Source of the DNA: Acidobacterium sp. | GTDB taxonomy: Bacteria > Acidobacteriota > Terriglobia > Terriglobales > Acidobacteriaceae | Length of the DNA stretch: 9,042 bases | Direction of reading: 5' to 3' | Assembly: GCA_003152595.1 (NCBI GenBank) | Contig: PMAM01000244.1 | Location: 15,274 to 24,315 of the forward strand | Shown: positions 1-5,335 of the stretch, in pieces | Layout of the letters: each line of letters begins with the position of its first letter | Numbering within the stretch: position 1 is the stretch's first letter | Translations under genes and position numbers: made by a program | Notes under the pieces: generated by a model | What the model was told of the DNA's origin: nothing | Database searches by the model: none | Seen by the model: only the letters and a program-made list of their open reading frames with translations

Positions 1-106
1 CAGCATGGAATGCACCGTGGCTCGCTCTTCCCGTTTCGCACGGCATGAAAGAAGGCGGCTGGCTCGGCTCCTTCCGGGGCGAGTCTGAGAACAACCATCG
101 CGCAAC
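1..106. other. Unassigned left edge
   Basis: I see nothing identifiable here. All short reading frames end quickly (a + frame stops at 46-48, another at 86-88). The stretch could be the degenerate 5' region of the recombinase remnant that follows, or the end of something outside the window. Confidence 0.4.
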
Positions 107-290
107 GTACTGGCCTGCCAGAACAACCCGGACGCCCCGGATCTCAAGCAGTCAAAATCGGCGGTGCTCAACAGCATGGCCTCGCCCAGTTCTCAGCGTT
201 CCTGCGATTCGCGAGTTCAGTGACTGGTACTGCTCGGAACCGCCGCCGGCTTTCAACAAGACTGTCGTGACTCGGTATCGGACCAGTTAC
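107..290 (+). pseudogene. Remnant of a tyrosine recombinase/integrase (N-terminal part, frameshifted and truncated)
   Basis: Two consecutive reading frames together resemble the N-terminal core-binding (SAM-like) region of phage-type integrases common in Acidobacteriota. The first frame (107-208, open from 89) reads PDAPDLKQSKSAVLNS, then SPSSQRSCD. The second (from about 204) reads AIREFSDWYCSEP, then AFNKTVVTRYR, ending near 280-288. Joining them needs about 8 missing bases around 203-210, because the expected spacing between SQRS and AIREF is longer. The catalytic domain, with its Arg-His-Arg-Tyr residues, is absent, and no clear start codon remains. The family call is from recalled motif text, not an alignment. 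It abuts the truncated cheD on the opposite strand, so a rearrangement joined the two fragments. Tyrosine recombinases integrate or excise mobile DNA; this copy cannot be active. Confidence 0.6.
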
Positions 291-640
291 TCGCGTCCCT
301 GAAAATCCCCCAGGCTGCCCAGGTTCATCAGGGCGTTGATCAGCAGCTCCATCGCCTGCACTCCGCAGCGCGCCGCGCACTGGCAGTCGGAGCGCGAACT
401 CGGCACCAGGATATGGTTCATTCCGCCCGTCTGCGCCACGGGATCGTAGAGACACACGGAGACACAGGAACCGAGCACGGTCTGCAGCCGCAGGGGTCGC
501 CCACTGGCCGCCACCTCGCCAATATCCACGCGCCGCGCAGGCTCATGGTGGGCACGCACGAAGCTGGGTTGAGCGGGGTGCGGTAGTATCCCTGCCCTGC
601 GGCGATCATGCTCGTACAACATGTGCAGAGGCGGGGTCAT
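287..640 (-). pseudogene. cheD: Truncated CheD-like chemoreceptor glutamine deamidase
   Basis: CheD deamidates glutamines on chemoreceptors and interacts with CheC in chemotaxis adaptation. The open frame from ATG 640 to TAA 287 (117 residues) contains VDIGEVAASGRPLRLQTV, then GSCVSVCLYD and GGMNHILVP, holding the family's catalytic Cys (GSCV), His (MNH) and a Thr just before. After the helix MELLINALMNLG the normal C-terminal third is missing, replaced by a few unrelated residues ending at 287; CheD is usually about 150-200 residues. The N-terminus is also odd: a different frame starting at ATG 609 reads YYRTPLNPAS and PTMSLRG and would join at VDIGEV if two bases (GC) were removed near 529-535. 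The gene therefore probably carries a frameshift as well as the 3' truncation, though the ATG at 640 gives an uninterrupted frame. That ATG overlaps the stop of the chemoreceptor fragment (ATGA, 637-640). Confidence 0.8.
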
Positions 641-1035
641 TGCTTCGTGCTCCGCAGGCGGTAGACGGTTTGCTGCAGCGGCTCGCCCACGATGTCGGTG
701 ACGCGCTTGACCGAACTGACGATCCCATGCAGCGTCTCGCCCGATTTGTTCACCAGCTCGGAGCCGCGTTCGACCTTGTGCAGCGAGTCCTGAATCAGAC
801 CCTTGATCTCCTTGGCCGCCTGGGCGCTCCGCTGCGCGAGGCTGCGGACTTCCGCCGCCACGACAGCGAATCCGCGGCCTTCTTCCCCAGCGCGCGCGGC
901 TTCGACCGCTGCGTTCACCGCCAGCAGGTTGGTCTGGAAGGCGATTTCGTCGATGGTGGAGATGATGTCGGAGATTTTTGCCGAGGCGGCATTGATCTCG
1001 GCCATGGCCGTGACCGCGTTCGAGACGGGCGAGCC
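637..1035 (-). pseudogene. Methyl-accepting chemotaxis protein fragment (signalling tip only)
   Basis: The frame contains the hallmark cytoplasmic hairpin tip of chemoreceptors: TIDEIAFQTNLLAVNAAVEA, then EGRGFAVVAAEVRSLAQRSA and AAKEIKGLIQ. This is the part that contacts CheA and CheW. The sensory domain, membrane segments and HAMP domain are gone: similarity begins near 1026-1035 and a TAA lies in frame at 1066-1068. The C-terminal arm is also shortened: after VTDIVGE the frame jumps to LQQTVYRLR, which resembles the usual last residues of such proteins, as if about 40-50 residues were deleted. The first in-frame ATG is at 1003-1005, with no convincing ribosome binding site. It lies immediately upstream of the cheD remnant on the same strand, a pairing expected in chemotaxis operons. 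Without a receptor domain it should not function as a chemoreceptor. Confidence 0.85.
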
Positions 1036-1047
1036 TTCCGTTTGGGG

Positions 1048-1065
1048 ACACTTCTCCCAGTGTCT
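1048..1065. repeat. 6-bp inverted repeat at the chemoreceptor breakpoint
   Basis: GACACT and AGTGTC flank a 6-base spacer, just beyond the point where chemoreceptor similarity ends and next to the in-frame stop. It could be a residual insertion-sequence end or a small hairpin. Nothing else of an insertion sequence is visible. Confidence 0.35.
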
Positions 1066-1117
1066 TTAGGGCTGCAGGGAGGCAATGCAAGAAGAATCGG
1101 AGGGGTGGACGGTACGG

Positions 1118-1152
1118 GGGTAATGGGAGCAGGGAGGAGGGAGGAGGCAGCG
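1118..1152 (+). repeat. Degenerate heptamer tandem repeat (GGGAGNA type), G-quadruplex-capable
   Basis: Five successive 7-base units read GGGTAAT, GGGAGCA, GGGAGGA, GGGAGGA and GGCAGCG. They sit just beyond the stop codon of the vapC-like gene, in a gap of about 120 bp between it and the chemoreceptor remnant. Four G-tracts at 1116-1141 are separated by loops of exactly four bases, so the + strand could form a G-quadruplex. A related array occurs at 3844-3871 in the opposite orientation. Confidence 0.55.
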
Positions 1153-1162
1153 GGCGGCGTTG

Positions 1163-1552
1163 CTACCTCAGGAGTCTCACTTTGGCGGATCGGGCGAACT
1201 TTTCGTCGAAGGTGATGACCTGATTCGCGCCGTTGGCGAAGCTGACCTGGGCGATCAGTTGATCCGCGAAACCGCCGCCGTTGGCGCGAGCGGCTTTGAA
1301 GGCCTGGCGGGCGAGGGCGGGCGATTCGACGGTGACGCCGCGGGTGCGGAGCAGGCTTTCGAGGGTCGAGAGGACGCGCTCCGCGCTCCAGCGCGAGCGC
1401 AGAACCCAGGAAAGCTCAGCGAGGACGATGAGGGGCAGAAAGACGCCGCCTCTGGATCGCGCTTCAGCGATGGCGCGGCGTGCCCGTTGCGCCTGGGCCG
1501 CGTCGTCATTGAGGAAGGCGCGCGCCCAGACGTCGGTGTCGGCGACGATCAC
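1163..1552 (-). CDS. PIN-domain ribonuclease toxin (VapC-like)
   Basis: A 129-residue protein with the PIN fold signature. Acidic residues lie at the expected places: D5 and D7 in VADTDVWARAF, E46 in VLAELSW, D97 in GGGFADQLIA and D116 in VITFDEKFAR. These coordinate the divalent metal of the RNase active site, so the protein looks catalytically intact. VapC-type toxins cleave RNA (often tRNA or rRNA) and are held inactive by the partner antitoxin. The start is GTG at 1550-1552, overlapping the TGA of the upstream antitoxin gene (GTGA, 1549-1552), which implies translational coupling; no other start fits as well. The length is normal for the family. The RNA target cannot be read from sequence. 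The two genes form one - strand operon, with cotranscription likely from the promoter region near 1842-1870. Confidence 0.93.
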   Translation of the reverse strand: MIVADTDVWARAFLNDDAAQAQRARRAIAEARSRGGVFLPLIVLAELSWVLRSRWSAERVLSTLESLLRTRGVTVESPALARQAFKAARANGGGFADQLIAQVSFANGANQVITFDEKFARSAKVRLLR

Positions 1553-1821
1553 CGGCGGGGTCTCCGGGCTTTGGCTCGGTTCATTTCGTCGAAGCTCATG
1601 ACCGGGCCGGGCTTGCCGGCCGAGTCGGCCGCTGCCCAGAGGTCCTCGAGTTCAGAGAGGACGGGGTGGGCCTCGAAGCCGCCGCCCGGTGGCAGAGTGA
1701 AGCGGATGCGGCTGCCGGTGTGGATGTCGAGGCGGCTGCGCAGCGCTCTGGGAAGGGTGATCTGGCCCTTGGAGGTGACGGTGGCTTCGATGGCGGGTGC
1801 GGGCACGTTCTTGCGGGCCAT
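1549..1821 (-). CDS. AbrB/SpoVT-type antitoxin (VapB-like)
   Basis: A 90-residue protein with a swapped-hairpin AbrB DNA-binding domain at about residues 11-45, seen in ATVTSKGQITLPRALRSRL, the classic TSKGQITLP motif of MazE/VapB/AbrB antitoxins. The C-terminal half (about 50-90) is acidic then basic and probably wraps the PIN toxin to block its active site. It precedes the toxin gene and overlaps it by four bases, the usual antitoxin-first order. ATG 1819-1821 is preceded by a GAGGAA ribosome binding site (about 1826-1831). Autoregulation by the complex is typical; a pair of 7-base direct repeats in its promoter is a candidate operator. Confidence 0.93.
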   Translation of the reverse strand: MARKNVPAPAIEATVTSKGQITLPRALRSRLDIHTGSRIRFTLPPGGGFEAHPVLSELEDLWAAADSAGKPGPVMSFDEMNRAKARRPRR

Positions 1822-1832
1822 GCGGATTCCTC

Positions 1833-1861
1833 GCCTTACATTTTATACCGATTTGCCTTAC
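1833..1861 (-). promoter_or_regulatory. Candidate promoter/operator of the AbrB-PIN operon
   Basis: On the - strand two copies of GTAAGGC (+ strand coordinates 1833-1839 and 1855-1861) are 22 bp apart, about two helical turns, and bracket a TATAAA-like -10 (1842-1847). Binding of a dimeric AbrB-type antitoxin to same-face repeats over the -10 would repress the operon. I see no good -35 box. Confidence 0.45.
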
Positions 1862-1929
1862 GAGTTGGGAGAGGGGACCCTGGGGGGGCAGCCCCGAGGT
1901 TTTTGTGGCGCTTTTCGCTCTTGATGACA

Positions 1930-1958
1930 TATAAGTTTGCGTGAGGAATTGTCCTCGC
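1930..1958 (+). promoter_or_regulatory. Candidate -10 and operator palindrome for the ImmA/IrrE-DUF4411 operon
   Basis: TATAAG at 1930-1935 could be a -10 element. Immediately downstream, GAGGA (1943-1947) and TCCTC (1952-1956) form an inverted repeat around ATTG, extendable by a G-C pair and a wobble pair to 1941-1958. It is placed where an HTH-containing antitoxin would bind for autoregulation. No convincing -35 is visible, so the promoter is tentative. Confidence 0.35.
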
Positions 1959-2011
1959 GGTGACTCCGCCTAGAGTGGGCCACAATGGCGGAGCGTCGGG
2001 AAGCGGATGGG

Positions 2012-3196
2012 ATGGCAACAGCGCACATCAATCCGAAGGTCATTGAACTGGCGCTGAGGCGCCTCAATGTCGGGCTCGAACATCTCGCCACAAAGGCGCT
2101 GCCGCTCGAAAAGGTTCAGGCACTGGCGAGTGGCCGACACTTCCCCACCGAGGCGCAAGCCGAATATCTCGCCAATAAGCTGCGGATTCCATACCTCGTC
2201 TTATTCCTCGACGATACTCCTGATCTCGACAAGATCCCCTTAGCGGATTATCGGACCGTCTCGGGCGAACCAATCGCCAAGCCCTCCGTGGATTTGGTTG
2301 ACACCATCAACGCGGCATTATTACGGCAAGACTGGTTTAGGGAATATCAAATTCTGAGTCGGGCGGCCCCACTGCCATTCGTCGGCCGATTCACGATGAG
2401 CGATCCGGTTAAGCGAGTCGCGGATGATATGCGCTCGATACTCGGAATAACACCAGAATTACGGCACCAGTGCTCTGGATGGACTCAGTTTCTTCGAAGT
2501 TGTATGCGACGAGCCGAAGACGCAGGAATTCTCGTAATGCGCAACGGAGTCGTTGAGCACTCGACTGGAAGGAGGCTACTGGTCAGGGAGTTTAGGGGCT
2601 TTGCCGTGAGCGATCCACTCGCCCCGCTGGTGTTCATTAATGACTCCGATGCCAGAGCAGCCCAGATTTTCACTCTCGCTCATGAGCTTGCCCACATATG
2701 GATTGGACAGAGCGGTATTTCCAACTTGCCGCTTGACAAGAGAAAAGTGCGATTGGCGGGTGTTGAACGATATTGCAACCAGGTCGCCGCTGAACTTCTC
2801 GTGCCGGAACACGCTGCGCGACAACTCTGGAAGTCCGGGCTTTCTCTGGACAGCAATGTCGAGCAATGGACTCATAACTTTCGCGTCAGTAAGCTGATGG
2901 CTCTGGTTCGATCCCATGAGTTAGGGCTGCTGGACCGCGCGGGTTACCGGGTGGAATACGACAAAGAGTGGAAGCGAATCAAGGAGCAGGAAGAGGCGCG
3001 AAAGAAAAGAGAGGCACAGAAGAAGAAACAAAAGGGCGACTTCTGGGCTACGTTAAGACTTCGTACCGGCGACCTCTTTAATAGAGCCCTGGCGGACGGA
3101 GTTCGACGCGATATGGCTACCTATCCGGATGCGTCGTCTCTCCTAGGGGTCAGCCTTTGGACCGTGGAAGAGTTCATGCGCAGGGAAAGCGCATGA
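2012..3196 (+). CDS. ImmA/IrrE-family zinc metallopeptidase with N-terminal HTH-like region (putative antitoxin)
   Basis: This is a COG2856/M78-type protein. Counting from the upstream ATG at 1985, the divergent XRE-like helical region is about residues 15-75. The zinc-peptidase motif HELAH is at 233-237 in FTLAHELAHIWIG, followed by the family's third-ligand region ERYCNQVAAELLVP at 261-274. After this come a Lys/Glu/Arg-rich probable coiled-coil linker (about 326-350) and a C-terminal helical domain (352-403; GDFWATLRLRTGDLFNRALA). I prefer the ATG at 2012 because GGGAAG lies 8 bases before it; the ATG at 1985 has only a weak site. The gene overlaps the next by ATGA (3193-3196). Proteins of this family cleave repressors in mobile elements, or pair with PIN-like partners in toxin-antitoxin-like modules; here the partner is DUF4411. 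Its base composition looks less GC-rich than the flanks, suggesting transfer. Confidence 0.9.
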   Translation: MATAHINPKVIELALRRLNVGLEHLATKALPLEKVQALASGRHFPTEAQAEYLANKLRIPYLVLFLDDTPDLDKIPLADYRTVSGEPIAKPSVDLVDTINAALLRQDWFREYQILSRAAPLPFVGRFTMSDPVKRVADDMRSILGITPELRHQCSGWTQFLRSCMRRAEDAGILVMRNGVVEHSTGRRLLVREFRGFAVSDPLAPLVFINDSDARAAQIFTLAHELAHIWIGQSGISNLPLDKRKVRLAGVERYCNQVAAELLVPEHAARQLWKSGLSLDSNVEQWTHNFRVSKLMALVRSHELGLLDRAGYRVEYDKEWKRIKEQEEARKKREAQKKKQKGDFWATLRLRTGDLFNRALADGVRRDMATYPDASSLLGVSLWTVEEFMRRESA

Positions 3197-3736
3197 AGGA
3201 GTTTTGGATCGACTCCGATGTTCTCATTTGGTCTAAAAACAATGCGTACCGTTTCTTTGCTCCGCATTCAGCGCAGTTCTGGTACCTCTTGGCAAGGGGT
3301 TTTCAGGAAGGCGTAACGAGGCTGACTAGAAGAAATTTCAAGGAGATCATGGAGGGCCGTGATCCCAAAGACCCTCTGGTGCCGTGGATGCAGACCCAGC
3401 AAGAACGAGCGCCTAAACACGTCGGCGTGAGTCCAAGCACAGAAGTCGAGGACCTCGCCAAAGAAATCGGGGCTTACGTCTACAGCAACCCCCGATTCGA
3501 GACCTGCTGGCAAAATGAGTTCGCGAGGGGAGCAGATGCGTGGTTGATAGCCCAAGCCTCCGTGAACGATGGGATAGTCGTCACGCGCGAGGGTCGGCCT
3601 ATCCCCGGAAGCCAAGCGACCAAAGATTCCCAACCTCTGCAAGCACCTCGACGTAACGCTCATGAGCATGTTCGACATGCTGGACCAGCTCGAAACGGAG
3701 ATTGCGGAAGCTTCGAGATTTAAATTGATAGGGTAA
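3193..3736 (+). pseudogene. DUF4411 PIN-like toxin, frameshifted
   Basis: The frame starts at ATG 3193, overlapping the upstream TGA. It carries the DUF4411 start FWIDSDVLIWSKN (acidic D7, D9), the acidic helix NFKEIMEG (E51/E54), and ADAWLIAQASVNDGIVVTRE (D115, residues 114-133). After this Glu, the same frame turns into unrelated Arg/His-rich sequence ending at 3723. The +1 frame instead continues with the expected family ending VGLSPEAKRPKIPNLCKH, then LDVTLMSMFDMLDQLETEI, stopping at 3734-3736. One extra G in the GAGGG run at 3589-3593 explains this; removing it gives a 180-residue protein of normal DUF4411 length. DUF4411 belongs to the PIN-like clan of predicted RNases. As sequenced, the product has the N-terminal acidic residues but lacks the conserved C-terminal strand and helix, so it is probably inactive. 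Sequencing error is the main alternative. Confidence 0.85.
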
Positions 3737-3760
3737 TCATCATTGTCCTGAATGATAATT
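3735..3760 (+). terminator. AT-rich hairpin at the end of the DUF4411 gene (possible weak terminator)
   Basis: AATCATCATT (3735-3744) and AATGATAATT (3751-3760) pair in 9 of 10 positions around a 6-base loop, overlapping the stop codon of the restored DUF4411 frame. There is no following T-run, so termination activity is uncertain. Confidence 0.35.
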
Positions 3761-3797
3761 ACCAAGCTGAAATCAGGATTAAAGCGGGTCGTCGCTT

Positions 3798-3826
3798 CCC
3801 ATCTGCCAACACCGGGCAGATATGGG
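3798..3826. repeat. GC-containing hairpin in the convergent intergenic region
   Basis: CCCATCTGCC (3798-3807) pairs with GGCAGATATGGG (3815-3826) with a 2-base bulge and a 7-base loop. It lies between the + strand DUF4411 gene and the - strand regulator gene, so it could act as a terminator for either direction, although no T-run follows. Confidence 0.35.
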
Positions 3827-3843
3827 GCACCTAGGGATGCAGG

Positions 3844-3871
3844 CTATTCCCTATTTCCTACTGCCTACTCC
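3844..3871 (-). repeat. Degenerate heptamer tandem repeat
   Basis: Four 7-base units on the + strand: CTATTCC, CTATTTC, CTACTGC and CTACTCC. Read on the - strand the unit is about GGNARTA, resembling the GGGAGNA units at 1118-1152. It lies ten bases beyond the stop of the - strand regulator gene. The rest of 3761-3880 holds nothing further that I recognise. Confidence 0.55.
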
Positions 3872-3880
3872 CTGCCCTCG

Positions 3881-5335
3881 TCACTCCACCCGGCTGCCCA
3901 CCACCGAGGTCCGTGCGGAGGCGGACTGGATGCTGGTGGAGCGGAGGAGGATCTCGAAGGAGCGGAGGGTGCCGTCGGGGCGGGTGGCTTCTTTAAGGAT
4001 CGGAGCGATGGCCGTGGGGTGGAGCAGGGCTTCGGCTGCGGCCTGGGTTCCGGCTACGTCGAGGCCCTGGAGGACCAGGATGTGCCCGTTGCCGGAGAGG
4101 TTGGGGAAGCAGGAGATGAGCGCGAAGGTTTCGTGGTCGGGCTCGTTCCAGTGGCTGACGTAGCTGGCCGATTCGCCGGGCTCGGGGTGGGCGTTGGCGA
4201 TGCTGGCGCCCTGCATGCCGGGTCCGAGAACGATGCGGAAGTTGGCGCTGGCCTCGGCCATGGCGGCCCAGGGATTGCTGCTGACTGAGCCGAGCACGAT
4301 GGCGTTGGCGTTGCGGATGTCGTCGAGGCGGAGGTCGCGGGGGAAGCGGAGCACGACGCGCTCGGGGTTGAACTGGGGCAGGCGGGCGAGCGCAGCGACG
4401 ATCTGCAGATCCACAAAGCTGGTGAAGTGCTGGTTGCGAAGATCCTGCTGGCTGTGCGCGTCGATGGCGGGGAGGGCGAGACGCGCAGCGCCGCCGCTGA
4501 TGTAGTCGGCGAGGGAGACGGGGCGGCGGGAGAGGTCTTCAAGCAGGTTGAGGCCGGCGTCGGAGGGAACGATCCAGGTGTTCATGTCGCTGCGGAAGAG
4601 CGCGGCCCAGAGCGGCGCGGCGGGCGAGGCGGCGGGCGAAGTGTCTTGAGCGGTGGGACGCGGCGCGTGGAGGCGAACGGCGGCGAACCAGACGATGGCG
4701 ATCAGGGCGAGGGTGTAGGCGGCGAAGAGGGCTGCGACAAGAATGGGGCGCCGGGCGGGGTGCGGCTCGGCATGGGCGACGATGGTGCTGTCGGCCGGGT
4801 CGGGCAGGAGGCTGATGGGGATGGCGCGGTCGTGCTCGGTGGCCGGGGCGGGCGGCTTCTTTGAGGAAGGCTGGATGAAAGCCGGGATGTAGCCGCCGAG
4901 GGGGATGTCGATGTGGAGCGGCTCGGCGGCGCCCTCGTCGGCGAAGAAGTCGGCGAGGCGGCGGCGGAGCTGGCGGGCGTAGTTGCGGACGATGTTGTCT
5001 TCGACGGTGCGGTAGCTCGAGGGGCGGTCGAAGACGCGGACGCCGATGGCGTGCTCGGTGATGTTCTCGGTGCGGTCGAGCAAACTTTCCGCAACTATAT
5101 AGAGGAGGAAGCGGGAGAGCAGAGCGGAGCGGACGAAGTGGCGGCTGGCGACGAGGCGCTGGGCGAGCTGCCAGCGGGGGTCCTGCTCGAGAAGACCCGG
5201 CTCCGGAAGACCCGGCTCCGGAAGACCCGGCTTCAGAACACCGGGCTTCAGAACACCGGGCTCGATCCGGTTGGGGTCGGCGGGGAGGGGAGACAGCTCT
5301 CGCGCCCGGCGTTCGACGATGGATGCGCGTGCCAT
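3881..5335 (-). CDS. Membrane-anchored winged-helix-like regulator, Acidobacteriota type
   Basis: A 484-residue protein. Residues 26-50 are a Pro/Gly pentapeptide repeat. Residues about 56-153 contain a domain frequent in Acidobacteriota (LVASRHFVRSALLSRFLLYI, VEDNIVRNYARQLRRRLADF, PLHIDIPLGGYIPAF). I take it to be winged-helix-like DNA binding because the pattern helix, RQLRRRL, basic hairpin resembles OmpR/CadC-type output domains. A Pro-rich linker follows, then one hydrophobic segment (about 197-220) and a 264-residue C-terminal domain likely outside the cytoplasm, which I do not recognise. The layout resembles ToxR/CadC regulators, so a role in sensing and controlling the divergent receptor gene is plausible but inferred. 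The start at ATG 5333-5335 is supported by AGGAG (5348-5352) 12 bases upstream. The GC content is very high, and antisense frames over it are shadows. Confidence 0.8.
   Translation of the reverse strand: MARASIVERRARELSPLPADPNRIEPGVLKPGVLKPGLPEPGLPEPGLLEQDPRWQLAQRLVASRHFVRSALLSRFLLYIVAESLLDRTENITEHAIGVRVFDRPSSYRTVEDNIVRNYARQLRRRLADFFADEGAAEPLHIDIPLGGYIPAFIQPSSKKPPAPATEHDRAIPISLLPDPADSTIVAHAEPHPARRPILVAALFAAYTLALIAIVWFAAVRLHAPRPTAQDTSPAASPAAPLWAALFRSDMNTWIVPSDAGLNLLEDLSRRPVSLADYISGGAARLALPAIDAHSQQDLRNQHFTSFVDLQIVAALARLPQFNPERVVLRFPRDLRLDDIRNANAIVLGSVSSNPWAAMAEASANFRIVLGPGMQGASIANAHPEPGESASYVSHWNEPDHETFALISCFPNLSGNGHILVLQGLDVAGTQAAAEALLHPTAIAPILKEATRPDGTLRSFEILLRSTSIQSASARTSVVGSRVE
5191..5265 (-). 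repeat. In-frame 15-bp tandem repeat (five units)
   Basis: Five consecutive 15-base units. On the + strand the first two are identical (GAAGACCCGGCTCCG) and the others diverge slightly. They encode a PGLPE/PGVLK-type pentapeptide near the N-terminus of the regulator. Because the unit is a multiple of three, copy-number change would alter linker length without breaking the frame. Confidence 0.85.

Noticed and set aside
1118..1152. CRISPR array
   Set aside because: The 7-base units are contiguous with no spacers and no cas genes nearby.
640..1215. 191-codon + strand frame
   Set aside because: It is antisense to the clear chemoreceptor fragment and has no recognisable domain.
3589..3595. Programmed frameshift in the DUF4411 gene
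   Set aside because: There is no slippery heptamer, nor an obvious downstream stem or internal Shine-Dalgarno; a simple mutation or sequencing error is more likely.
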